Source: CAYQJL01 sp964573295
Lineage (GTDB): Bacteria > Eisenbacteria > RBG-16-71-46 > CAIMUX01 > WJJG01
Length of the DNA stretch: 64,000 nt
Assembly: GCA_964573295.1 (NCBI GenBank)
Contig: CAZNJE010000012.1
Span: 45,915 to 109,914, forward strand
Direction of reading: 5' to 3'
A model generated the notes under the pieces. That model saw nothing but the letters and a program-made list of their open reading frames with translations, was not told where the DNA came from and did not search any database. Shown one piece after another: positions 1 through 7,097 of this stretch. A program made the translations under genes and the position numbers. Position 1 is the first letter of the stretch. Each line of letters begins with the position of its first letter.

Positions 1-100
1 GCAGCGGGAAGTAGCGGAAAGCGAGGGGCGGGCAGCAGGAAGTAACGGAAGCGAAGTAGCGGGCAGCAGGAAGTAGCGGAAGCGGGCAGCCGGCAACAGG
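1..100. repeat. Degenerate tandem repeat upstream of the NapH-like gene
   Basis: About four imperfect copies of a roughly 23-bp unit built around GCAGCAGGAAGTAGCGGAAG fill the first 100 bases and stop just before the ribosome binding site of the next gene. The array may continue left of the window. It has no coding potential that I can support. Confidence 0.75.
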
Positions 101-113
101 GAGTGCTCAGGCG

Positions 114-1271
114 GTGGTGCGGTATCTTTCGCAGGCAGGGTTTCTGGGGCTGACACTGGCCGCGGTGTTCTGGGTGGGCGCCAACGCCGAACTATGGTGT
201 CCCTTTGGCGGCGCCGAGGCGCTCTACACCTACGCCACCGAGGGCAACCTGCCCTGTTCGTTGGGGGTGAGCAACCTCTACATCTTCGCGGCGGTGCTGG
301 GCATGACGCTCATGGCCCGCCGCGTCTTCTGTAGCCACGCCTGCCCCCTGGGCACGGTGTACGAATGGACCTACCGTGCGGGCCGCCGTCTGAAGCTCCC
401 CTCGGTCCCGATCCCCGAGCGGGTGGACCGGATTCTCTCTCTGGCCAAGTACGTCTTGCTCATCGTGATCCTTTTTCTGACCTACCGGGCGGCCGAGCTC
501 ATCTTCCGCGGGTTCGATCCCTGCTATGCGCTGCTCAGCCGCCACGGCGAGGACATCACCTTCTGGGCCTATGTCGTGGCCGGTGCGACGCTGGTGGGCG
601 CACTTTTCATGCGCGTGCCCTTCTGCCGCTGGCTGTGTCCCCTCGCGGCGCTGTTGCAGCCGTTCTCCCGGTTCGGGTGGACACGCGTGCGCCGCGATGA
701 AGGCACCTGCATCGACTGCGGGAAGTGCACCAGGGCCTGCATGATGGGTATCCGGGTTCATGAGCGCGCCGCCGTCACCGACGCTCGCTGCACCTCCTGC
801 GGCGAGTGTGTGGGGAGCTGCCCGGTGAGCGGTGGCGATACGCTCAAGCTGACCGCGGCGGGATCGAAACGCCGCTGGCCGCGCGCCGCGGCGGCCGCCG
901 TGGCACTGGTGTGGATCGGCCTGGCCGTGGCCGGCGCGAAGCTGGCGCCGGCGCCCTCGTTCACCTACGAACGCGCCGATGCGTCCGCGTCCGACCCGGT
1001 GACGGTGGAGTTCGCTCTCGAGGAACTCACCTGCCGGGGACGAGCCACCTTGCTGGTCTTCTTCCTCGACCGCGACGACGAGTACGAACTGCCCGGCTAC
1101 CTTCGGCTCGAGGCGTGGCCCGACCCGGCCACCGCCAGAATCCGCGTGACCTGTGACCGCGCCGCCCTCACGGACGATCCGGCCGCCGCCATCGAGCTGG
1201 CCATCACCGAGCCCTACTTCAATCTGGCGGATGGGCGGTGGTATGCCTCTCCATTTCGGATCATGCCTTGA
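114..1271 (+). CDS. NapH/MauN-like polyferredoxin membrane protein
   Basis: Integral membrane iron-sulfur protein of about 385 residues, probably passing electrons between the quinone pool and a periplasmic or cytoplasmic partner. The N-terminal half has several hydrophobic segments with the Cys-Pro motifs CPFGG, CPLG and CRWLCPLAAL typical of the NapH/CcoG/MauN group. Two ferredoxin-type [4Fe-4S] motifs follow at roughly residues 200-240 (CIDCGKCTRACMMG and CTSCGECVGSCP). A further hydrophobic segment lies near 260-280, then a tail of about 100 residues with a lone Cys that I do not recognise. The start is GTG, with AGGGAG ten bases upstream; a second GTG follows immediately. The electron partner is not evident from the neighbours. 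Confidence 0.8.
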   Translation: MVRYLSQAGFLGLTLAAVFWVGANAELWCPFGGAEALYTYATEGNLPCSLGVSNLYIFAAVLGMTLMARRVFCSHACPLGTVYEWTYRAGRRLKLPSVPIPERVDRILSLAKYVLLIVILFLTYRAAELIFRGFDPCYALLSRHGEDITFWAYVVAGATLVGALFMRVPFCRWLCPLAALLQPFSRFGWTRVRRDEGTCIDCGKCTRACMMGIRVHERAAVTDARCTSCGECVGSCPVSGGDTLKLTAAGSKRRWPRAAAAAVALVWIGLAVAGAKLAPAPSFTYERADASASDPVTVEFALEELTCRGRATLLVFFLDRDDEYELPGYLRLEAWPDPATARIRVTCDRAALTDDPAAAIELAITEPYFNLADGRWYASPFRIMP

Positions 1272-1738
1272 AGAGGGGCTTTGAAGAGGAGCCTCGAAGC
1301 GAATTCTCGCCGTTTCACTCTCCGATCCGCGGCGCCCGGTAGGCCCGGCACGGATCGCTTTGCATCGCTCGCCGCCGCGCCCAGCGCCGTGTCCGGGAAG
1401 CGAATCGGGCTCTCAGGGTGCTGCGCGGGACATCTATCTGCGCAAGCCTGCGGCACGCTGGAGAGTCCCATCAGAGCGGAAAGGAGAAGAGGCCAATTGG
1501 TGATCCGGCGCGGGTCCATTGTATCCCTCCAGAGAGCACTTCAAATGCCACAATTTGGCGCCCGCGTCAGGATGTGGTATGCTGACGTGGGTGGATGATA
1601 GTAGACCGTCTTCGGCGGCCTCCGGCTTCGCACTCGGCCCGGGAGAACCTGGTTCTCCCGCGTCTTGATACTTTCATCCGGCGGCAGCCCGTGCTGGGAT
1701 CTCGAGTACCCCATAGCTCCAGCGAACGGAGGTGTCCG
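1272..1738. other. Intergenic region, no supported gene
   Basis: Open frames here have no recognisable protein features and look like shadows. The stretch holds a possible sigma-70-like promoter near 1555-1583 and the leader of the selenoprotein candidate, with a GGAGG ribosome binding site at about 1728-1732. Confidence 0.5.
1555..1583 (+). promoter_or_regulatory. Possible sigma-70-like promoter for the selenoprotein candidate
   Basis: TTGGCG at 1555-1560 and TATGCT at 1578-1583 are separated by 17 bases, each matching four of six consensus positions. They lie about 155 bases upstream of the ATG at 1739. This is motif spacing only, and chance matches are common. Confidence 0.3.
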
Positions 1739-2887
1739 ATGCCCCCACGGTACACCATCTTGGCAGTGATCGTCGCGGTTGCGGCGCTTCTCTTGTCCTC
1801 GAGCACGTCCATGGGCTCGGCGTCCCGGGTGATTCTCGCCGAGGACTTCACGGCGGTGTGGTGAGGCCCCTGCTCCCATGCCCGGTGCGGGCTGGAAGTC
1901 GTTCTCGATGAGTTTCCTGGACAGTTGATCGTCGCCGAACACCATGAATACGATCAACTCACGATCCCCTGGACCGAGGAGAGGTCTGATTTCTACTGGG
2001 CCGGCAGCATCCCCCACGTCCGCATCGACGGAATCTACCTGAAAGTGGGCGCTTCTTCTTGCTATTCCGCGGCCGCCGAGTACCGGAGTCTGATCGAGCA
2101 GCGTCTTGCCGAGACCGGCGGGCAGAGCCCGGTGTCGGTCACCGGCGGCTACTGGTTCGACGGGGATTCGCTTCGGGTGACCGCCTCGTATCAGCTCCTG
2201 GAAGCCGGACCGCTGGTGGATCTCCAGGCCCACGTCATGATCCTCGAGGATGACATCTACTGCTCCGGACAGTACTTCCACCACGTGACCCGCGCGGCCC
2301 GCTCGACCGATGTGGTTCTGGAGGTGGCCGGCCAGTCGGCCTTCGCGCAAGCGGCCTTCGCCATCGACGCCGCCTGGAATCCCAATCACCTGAGTTGCGC
2401 CGTGTGCCTCCAGCGTATGGGGGAGGTCAACGAGGAGAAGGAGATCCACCAGGCCGCCTTGCTCGGCGAAGGCCATGCCGGAGTGCCTGGCCCCGAGGCG
2501 CCGATGGCGGGCCTGCGGCTGTCGGCTTGGCCCAACCCGTTCGTCCCGGCCCAGCACGGCGGGGGGCTGCGTGTGGAGGTTCGGCTTGCCGCGGAGGCGG
2601 GTGGTTCCGTGGCCGACACCGGCCCACCGGGCGCTTCGGTCCCGAACCCCGCGGGCGCGGGCACCGTTTTCTGTTCGTGCGGACCCTGGTTCTCGGGCCC
2701 GCTGGAGCTCTACGATGCCGGCGGCCGCTGTGTGGCCCGCACGAGCCCTCTCTCCCCGGGCGGCGATGGCCAGGTCCTGACCGCCACCTGGGATGGACGC
2801 GCCCTCACGGGCCGGCCCCTGGAGGGCGGCGTCTACTGGCTGAAGGTGCCGCGTGCGCCGGCGGAGCGATTCCTCCTGTTGCGGTAG
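1739..2887 (+). CDS. Candidate secreted thioredoxin-fold selenoprotein with FlgD-like C-terminal domain (TGA = Sec)
   Basis: Reading from ATG 1739 (GGAGGTG just upstream) gives a signal peptide (residues 1 to about 28, hydrophobic TILAVIVAVAALLL). Residues 31-41 then end in Val-Trp and meet an in-frame TGA at 1862-1864. The same frame continues without a break to the TAG at 2885. Across the TGA the protein reads W-[TGA]-G-P-C, the thioredoxin WCGPC motif with the first, nucleophilic Cys replaced by the TGA. The text downstream (DEFPGQLIVAEHHEYD, then GSIPHVRIDG) fits an Omp28/thioredoxin-like fold. A SECIS-like hairpin starts 7 bases after the TGA. The C-terminus (WPNPF, then LYDAGGR, TWDGRALTG, GGVYWL) is a FlgD-like Ig domain with an insertion. 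The likely product is a 382-residue exported redox enzyme with Sec42. The alternatives are a nonsense mutation or a base error from TGC/TGT. I see no Sec machinery genes in the window. Confidence 0.75.
1872..1899 (+). promoter_or_regulatory. SECIS-like stem-loop just after the in-frame TGA
   Basis: Bases 1880-1883 (GCCC) pair with 1889-1892 (GGGC) around a five-base loop GGTGC at 1884-1888. T1879 is left bulged. Below it A1878, C1877 and C1876 pair with T1893, G1894 and G1895, and after a C-A mismatch T1874, C1873 and G1872 pair with A1897, G1898 and T1899. The bulged U and a loop opening with GGU are the two features recognised by bacterial SelB. The bulged U sits 15 bases past the TGA, the same distance as in the E. 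coli fdhF element as I recall it. Confidence 0.7.
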
Positions 2888-3164
2888 CCCATCAACCCCC
2901 AACCATCAAATCTGCTGATCAGCATTAGAACGCGCGGGTAGCCCGGCTGCACAGGGCGTGCTATCGTTTCTCCTATCTGTCGATACAGTTGTCTTGGTCT
3001 GTACGCCTAGGGTCCGGCCGCTCCGTTGGTCATGCGTTCGTACGGGCGCAGCTTTGCTTCGCGCGAGAGCCCGTGAAGAATCACGGTGGACCTCGCCAGA
3101 GGTACAGTCGCCGGCGAGCACAGGTGGTCAGTTCGGGCGGCCCACTTGGTTGGGGGGGCTCACC

Positions 3165-3539
3165 ATGATGTACCGCTGGCATGCCGGGTATGTCGCCTGG
3201 CTGCTGAACCGGCTCACGGGAATCCTCATCACCTTCTACCTCGTCATGCACATCTGGGTGATCCATCACCTGGCGCATGGTCCCGAGTCCTACACGAAGG
3301 TGATGGAATTCCTTGGCAGCAAGTTCTTCGCCCTGATGGAGATCGGCATCATCGGCGTGGTGATCTACCACCTGATGAACGGGATCCGCGTCGTCTTGGT
3401 CGACTTCACCAAATTCGGCGTGTTCCACCAGAAGAAGATCTTCTGGGTTTTGATGGCGGCCGGCGTCGTCATCTACATCCTCTGCATCTGGGAGCTGGGA
3501 GCCTTCTTCCTGGGGCTATCCCATTCGGCGGCCCACTGA
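3165..3539 (+). CDS. sdhC: Succinate dehydrogenase cytochrome b556-type subunit
   Basis: Small membrane anchor (124 residues) of succinate dehydrogenase/fumarate reductase, first gene of an sdhCDAB operon. It has three hydrophobic segments and the SdhC-type motif LNRLTG followed by a His-containing helix (VMHIWVIHHL) suited to heme b ligation. The open frame extends further upstream, but the two adjacent Met codons at 3165/3168 after a run of G (GGGGGGG, then CTCACC) match family length. The second anchor follows after 54 bases. Confidence 0.88.
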   Translation: MMYRWHAGYVAWLLNRLTGILITFYLVMHIWVIHHLAHGPESYTKVMEFLGSKFFALMEIGIIGVVIYHLMNGIRVVLVDFTKFGVFHQKKIFWVLMAAGVVIYILCIWELGAFFLGLSHSAAH

Positions 3540-3593
3540 TTCTTACCCGTTGACCACCAACCGACCGCAGGCGCGCAGCCTAGGGGAGGAGGC

Positions 3594-3983
3594 ATGAAGG
3601 ATAGAGGAATTGGATCCGGCGGGGTCATGAGCTGGTTCCTCCAGCGATTCACCGGATTGGTGCTGACGCCGATCTTGCTCATCCACTTGTTCACGATGCA
3701 CCGCTATCACGAGCACGGCTTGGCATGGCAGGACGTGACCGCTTTGCTGGCGAATCCGTACTGGAAGGTGCTCGAAATCACCTTCTTGGCCCTGGCGCTC
3801 TACCACGCGCTCAATGGACTCTACACGCTCTTTCAAGACTATGTGAAGTCCTCGGGGCTGCGGGCAACCTTGTTCAGTCTGGTCCTGCTGGCGGGACTTG
3901 CCCTGTTCGCCTTCGGGCTGGTCACCGTTCTTTCGATCCAAGCTCCCCAGCTGATCGGCGCTGCCGGGCAGCCCGTTCACTGA
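3594..3983 (+). CDS. sdhD: Succinate dehydrogenase second membrane anchor
   Basis: Second anchor subunit, 129 residues, with three membrane helices. The N-terminal helix carries LQRFTG and then LIHLFTMHRYHEHG, which can supply heme or quinone-site His residues, and the loop LYHALNGLYTL resembles the matching loop of SdhC. The start is well supported by GGGGAGGAGGC directly before the ATG. Together with sdhC it would bind quinone and hold the SdhAB head on the inner membrane. Confidence 0.85.
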   Translation: MKDRGIGSGGVMSWFLQRFTGLVLTPILLIHLFTMHRYHEHGLAWQDVTALLANPYWKVLEITFLALALYHALNGLYTLFQDYVKSSGLRATLFSLVLLAGLALFAFGLVTVLSIQAPQLIGAAGQPVH

Positions 3984-4022
3984 TTCGGCCTAAGGCGTAG
4001 GGAAGATAGAGGTGCACATACC

Positions 4023-5774
4023 ATGAAACTCGACGTGACCCATCATCAGCATGATGTTCTGGTGGTCGGAGCCGGCATCGCCGGGCTCTACTGTGGGCTC
4101 AAGACGAGCCGCGAGTACGATACGGCCATCATATCGAAGGTCTACCCCACCCGGTCCCATTCAGGCGCGGCCCAGGGTGGGTGCGCCGCCTCCCTCGGCA
4201 ATGTCATGGAAGACCATTGGGAGTGGCATCTGTACGACACGGTGCGCGGCAGCGACTTCCTGGGCGACCAGGACGCGCAGGAGCTTCTCGTTCGTGAGGC
4301 CCCCGGCGTGATGTATGAGATGGAGCACCTGGGCGTGCCGTTCGACCGCACGCCCGAGGGCAAGATCAACCAGCGCGCGTTTGGCGGCCACTTCGGCAAC
4401 TTCGGCAAGTCGCCGATGCAGCGCTCCTGCTTCGCCGCCGACCGCACCGGCCATGTTCAGCTGCACACGCTGTACGAGCAGTGTGTCGCGAACCACGTGC
4501 GCTTCTACAACGAGTTCTATGCGCTGTCGCTGATCATGAAGGAAGGGCGCTGCTTGGGCCTCGTGGCCTGGGACATGAAGAACGGCGGCCTGCACGTCTT
4601 CCACGGCCGGGCGGTGCATCTGGCGACGGGCGGCTACGCGCGTTGCTGGAAGATCAGCTCGAACGCCATGGCCAACACCGGGGACGGACTCTCGCTGGTG
4701 ATGCGTCAGAACCTACCGCTCGAAGACATGGAGTTCGTCCAGTTCCATCCCACGGGCGTTTGGAAGCACGGAATGCTGGTTTCGGAGGCCGCCCGCGGAG
4801 AGGGCGGCTATCTGGTCAACGACAAGGGCGAGCGGTTCATGGAGAACTACGCGAAGGCGAAGATGGAGTTGGCGCCTCGCGATGTGGTGTCCCGGGCCGA
4901 ACAGACCGAGATCGACGAGGGCCGCGGCATAGATGGCGAGGACTGCGTCTACATCGACCTTCGCCACCTCGGCAAGGAGAAGATCCTGACGCGCCTGCCC
5001 CAGGTGCGTGAGCTGGCCTTGAAGTTCCAGGGCCGGGACATGATCGACGAACCGATCTCCATCCAACCGACCGCCCACTACTCAATGGGCGGGATCCCCT
5101 GCAATCTGGACACCCAGGTGTGGGCTGATGAGGGGAGAACGGTTGTCGAGGGCCTCTATGCATCGGGCGAGTGCGCCTGCGTGTCCGTGCACGGCGCCAA
5201 CCGCCTGGGCACGAACTCCACGCTCGAGTGCGCGGTCTACGGACGGCGCAGCGGCCTGAAGATCCTCGAGTACCTGCGGGGCGAATCAGGCTTCGTGGAC
5301 ATGCCCGAAGATGCCGCCGACGCGGCCCGCGAGGAGGTCGAGCACCTGCTCTCGACGGCCGGCAGCAAGGGGGGGGTGCGACCTCACCTGTTGCGGCATC
5401 GCCTGCAGGACACGATGCAGGAGAACGTCGGCGTCTTCCGCACCGAGGAGAAGCTCAAGAAGCAGGTGGAGATCTGCCATGAACTGCGCAACGAATACAA
5501 GAAGGTCTCGATCGACGACGGCGGCGTGTATTGCAATACGGATCTGATCGAGTCGATCGAGCTTGGGCACATGCTCGACTACTCGTACATGATCGCTCAC
5601 TGCGCGTTGGAGCGGACCGAGTGCCGCGGCGCCCACTGGCGCACCGACCATCCCGGCCGTGACGACCAGAACTGGCACAAGCACACCTTCGCCTGGCTGG
5701 AAGGGGAGAATATCCGCCTGGCCTACAAGCCGGTCGTGATCACCCGGTTCCAGCCCGAGGAGCGCAAATACTAG
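4023..5774 (+). CDS. sdhA: Succinate dehydrogenase flavoprotein subunit
   Basis: Catalytic FAD subunit (583 residues) that oxidises succinate to fumarate. It has the dinucleotide-binding motif GAGIAGLY near residue 17, the covalent-FAD His in RSHSGAAQGG, QFHPTG, the active-site segments APRDVVSRA and HYSMGG, and the C-terminal FAD motif HGANRLGTNS. Length and order are normal for the family. It lies 39 bases after sdhD and 14 before sdhB, so one transcript is expected. Confidence 0.95.
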   Translation: MKLDVTHHQHDVLVVGAGIAGLYCGLKTSREYDTAIISKVYPTRSHSGAAQGGCAASLGNVMEDHWEWHLYDTVRGSDFLGDQDAQELLVREAPGVMYEMEHLGVPFDRTPEGKINQRAFGGHFGNFGKSPMQRSCFAADRTGHVQLHTLYEQCVANHVRFYNEFYALSLIMKEGRCLGLVAWDMKNGGLHVFHGRAVHLATGGYARCWKISSNAMANTGDGLSLVMRQNLPLEDMEFVQFHPTGVWKHGMLVSEAARGEGGYLVNDKGERFMENYAKAKMELAPRDVVSRAEQTEIDEGRGIDGEDCVYIDLRHLGKEKILTRLPQVRELALKFQGRDMIDEPISIQPTAHYSMGGIPCNLDTQVWADEGRTVVEGLYASGECACVSVHGANRLGTNSTLECAVYGRRSGLKILEYLRGESGFVDMPEDAADAAREEVEHLLSTAGSKGGVRPHLLRHRLQDTMQENVGVFRTEEKLKKQVEICHELRNEYKKVSIDDGGVYCNTDLIESIELGHMLDYSYMIAHCALERTECRGAHWRTDHPGRDDQNWHKHTFAWLEGENIRLAYKPVVITRFQPEERKY

Positions 5775-5788
5775 ACGAGGAGAGGAAC

Positions 5789-6490
5789 ATGGAGAGGACA
5801 CTACGGGTCTTCCGGTACAACCCCACGGTGGACGCGAAGCCGTACTACGATACCTTCACGATCGAAGTGCAGGATTCGTGGACGGTTCTCGATGCACTCA
5901 ACGAGATCAAGTGGAAGCACGATGGCACGTTGGGGTACCGCCGCTCCTGCCGTCACGGGATTTGCGGTTCCTGCGCGGTGATGATCAACGGTAAGAACCA
6001 CCTGGCTTGTGAGAGTCAGCTGGCGATGTTCAAAGGCGTCATCCAGGTGGATCCATTGAAAGAGTTCCCCGTCGAACGCGATCTGATCGTCGAGCAGGAC
6101 GACTTCTTCGAGAAGAACCGCATGGTCAAATCCTGGCTGATCACCGATGGTCCGCCCCCGACCGACAAGGAGCGCTACCAGAGTCCCGAAGATCGCAAGA
6201 TCCTGGACGGTACCTGGGAGTGCATCCTGTGCGGTGCCTGCACATCGAGCTGCCCGGCGTACTGGGACAACGAGGGCTTCCTTGGGCCCGCGGCGTTGCT
6301 CAAGGCCTGGCGCTATGTAGGCGACACGCGGGATCAGGGTCTGGCCGACCGCCTGGAGATGCTCGACAGCAAGCTCGGGGTGTGGCGGTGTCACACGATC
6401 TTCAACTGCGTCGAAGCGTGTCCCAAATCGCTGAATCCGACCAACGCCATCGTGGAGCTGCGGCGGCGCCTGCTGCGGGAGAAGCTCTAG
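5789..6490 (+). CDS. sdhB: Succinate dehydrogenase iron-sulfur subunit
   Basis: Electron-transfer subunit of 233 residues. The N-terminal plant-type ferredoxin domain has CRHGICGSC and a later Cys for [2Fe-2S]. The C-terminal domain has CILCGACTSSCP and CHTIFNCVEACPKSLNP for the [4Fe-4S] and [3Fe-4S] clusters. GGAGAGG lies just before the ATG. A strong hairpin about 100 bases downstream ends the operon. Confidence 0.95.
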   Translation: MERTLRVFRYNPTVDAKPYYDTFTIEVQDSWTVLDALNEIKWKHDGTLGYRRSCRHGICGSCAVMINGKNHLACESQLAMFKGVIQVDPLKEFPVERDLIVEQDDFFEKNRMVKSWLITDGPPPTDKERYQSPEDRKILDGTWECILCGACTSSCPAYWDNEGFLGPAALLKAWRYVGDTRDQGLADRLEMLDSKLGVWRCHTIFNCVEACPKSLNPTNAIVELRRRLLREKL

Positions 6491-6596
6491 CCACCGGCCG
6501 CCGGGCGGCCGCTCGGAATCGTCCTGAGACGTTCCTGGGCCCGCGTTGGCGGTTTACGCGGCGCTCTTCGGCAACGCATTGCAGGAAAATAAGTTA

Positions 6597-6631
6597 CCGG
6601 GGCGACGGGGTTCGAGACCTCGTCGCCCCGG
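6597..6631 (+). terminator. Terminator hairpin after sdhCDAB
   Basis: An 11-bp perfect stem, CCGGGGCGACG (6597-6607) with CGTCGCCCCGG (6621-6631), extends inward by several more pairs around a small loop. It is followed by CTCCTTTCCC. The U-tract is weak, but the position after the operon fits transcription end. Confidence 0.7.
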
Positions 6632-7097
6632 CTCCTTTCCCCCGGCCTCCCCGACCCGACTCGACCGGTAGCTGACGCGCGGGCTCGATCGGTTTCTCCT
6701 ATCCAAGAAAGCATCCAGTTAGCTCGTTCAGTGGTCGATTTGTTAATCAGTCTGGCTGCATGTCTGGCCGGAAAGCACCATCGCGGTGTGCGGTCGGGGA
6801 TACCACTTCCCCGATTCTCCGAATCGCGACCGGTGCCAGCCGCATGCCGTTGCTCAGCCCCGTCACGAAGAACACGAGTCTCGAGCTGCCGAGCGCAAGG
6901 CAACCAGGATCAGGAATGGGGCGGGAATCGAAGGCAGGCGATCGCGGGAAGCCACGAGGCCACGGAGGTGCGCTGCCGATGAAGAGTGCACCGGCTCCCG
7001 CGTACGGACGAACAGGTCGACGAAGAGACGGACGACACCCTGGGCCTGACTCGTCCACGGCGGGGGGCATGCACGATTGATTGGGAGGACATGGGTT
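6632..7097. other. Intergenic region before the TonB-dependent receptor
   Basis: Overlapping open frames here are Arg- and Pro-rich with no domain or conserved motif, so I do not call a gene. It should hold the promoter and leader of the receptor gene; GGAGG at about 7084-7088 is its ribosome binding site. Confidence 0.45.

Noticed and set aside
1281..1598. Open frame of 105 codons between the NapH-like gene and the selenoprotein candidate
   Set aside because: No ribosome binding site, no recognisable motif, and composition typical of noncoding high-GC frames.
1925..2887. Selenoprotein region as a separate gene starting after the TGA
   Set aside because: No ribosome binding site precedes the first possible start at 1925. 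The codons between the TGA and that point already encode conserved thioredoxin text, so translation must come from upstream.
1541..2902. Long minus-strand open frame (453 codons) opposite the selenoprotein candidate
   Set aside because: It lacks domains and a good start; the plus strand gives signal peptide, thioredoxin and FlgD-like features. High GC creates long antisense frames throughout the window.
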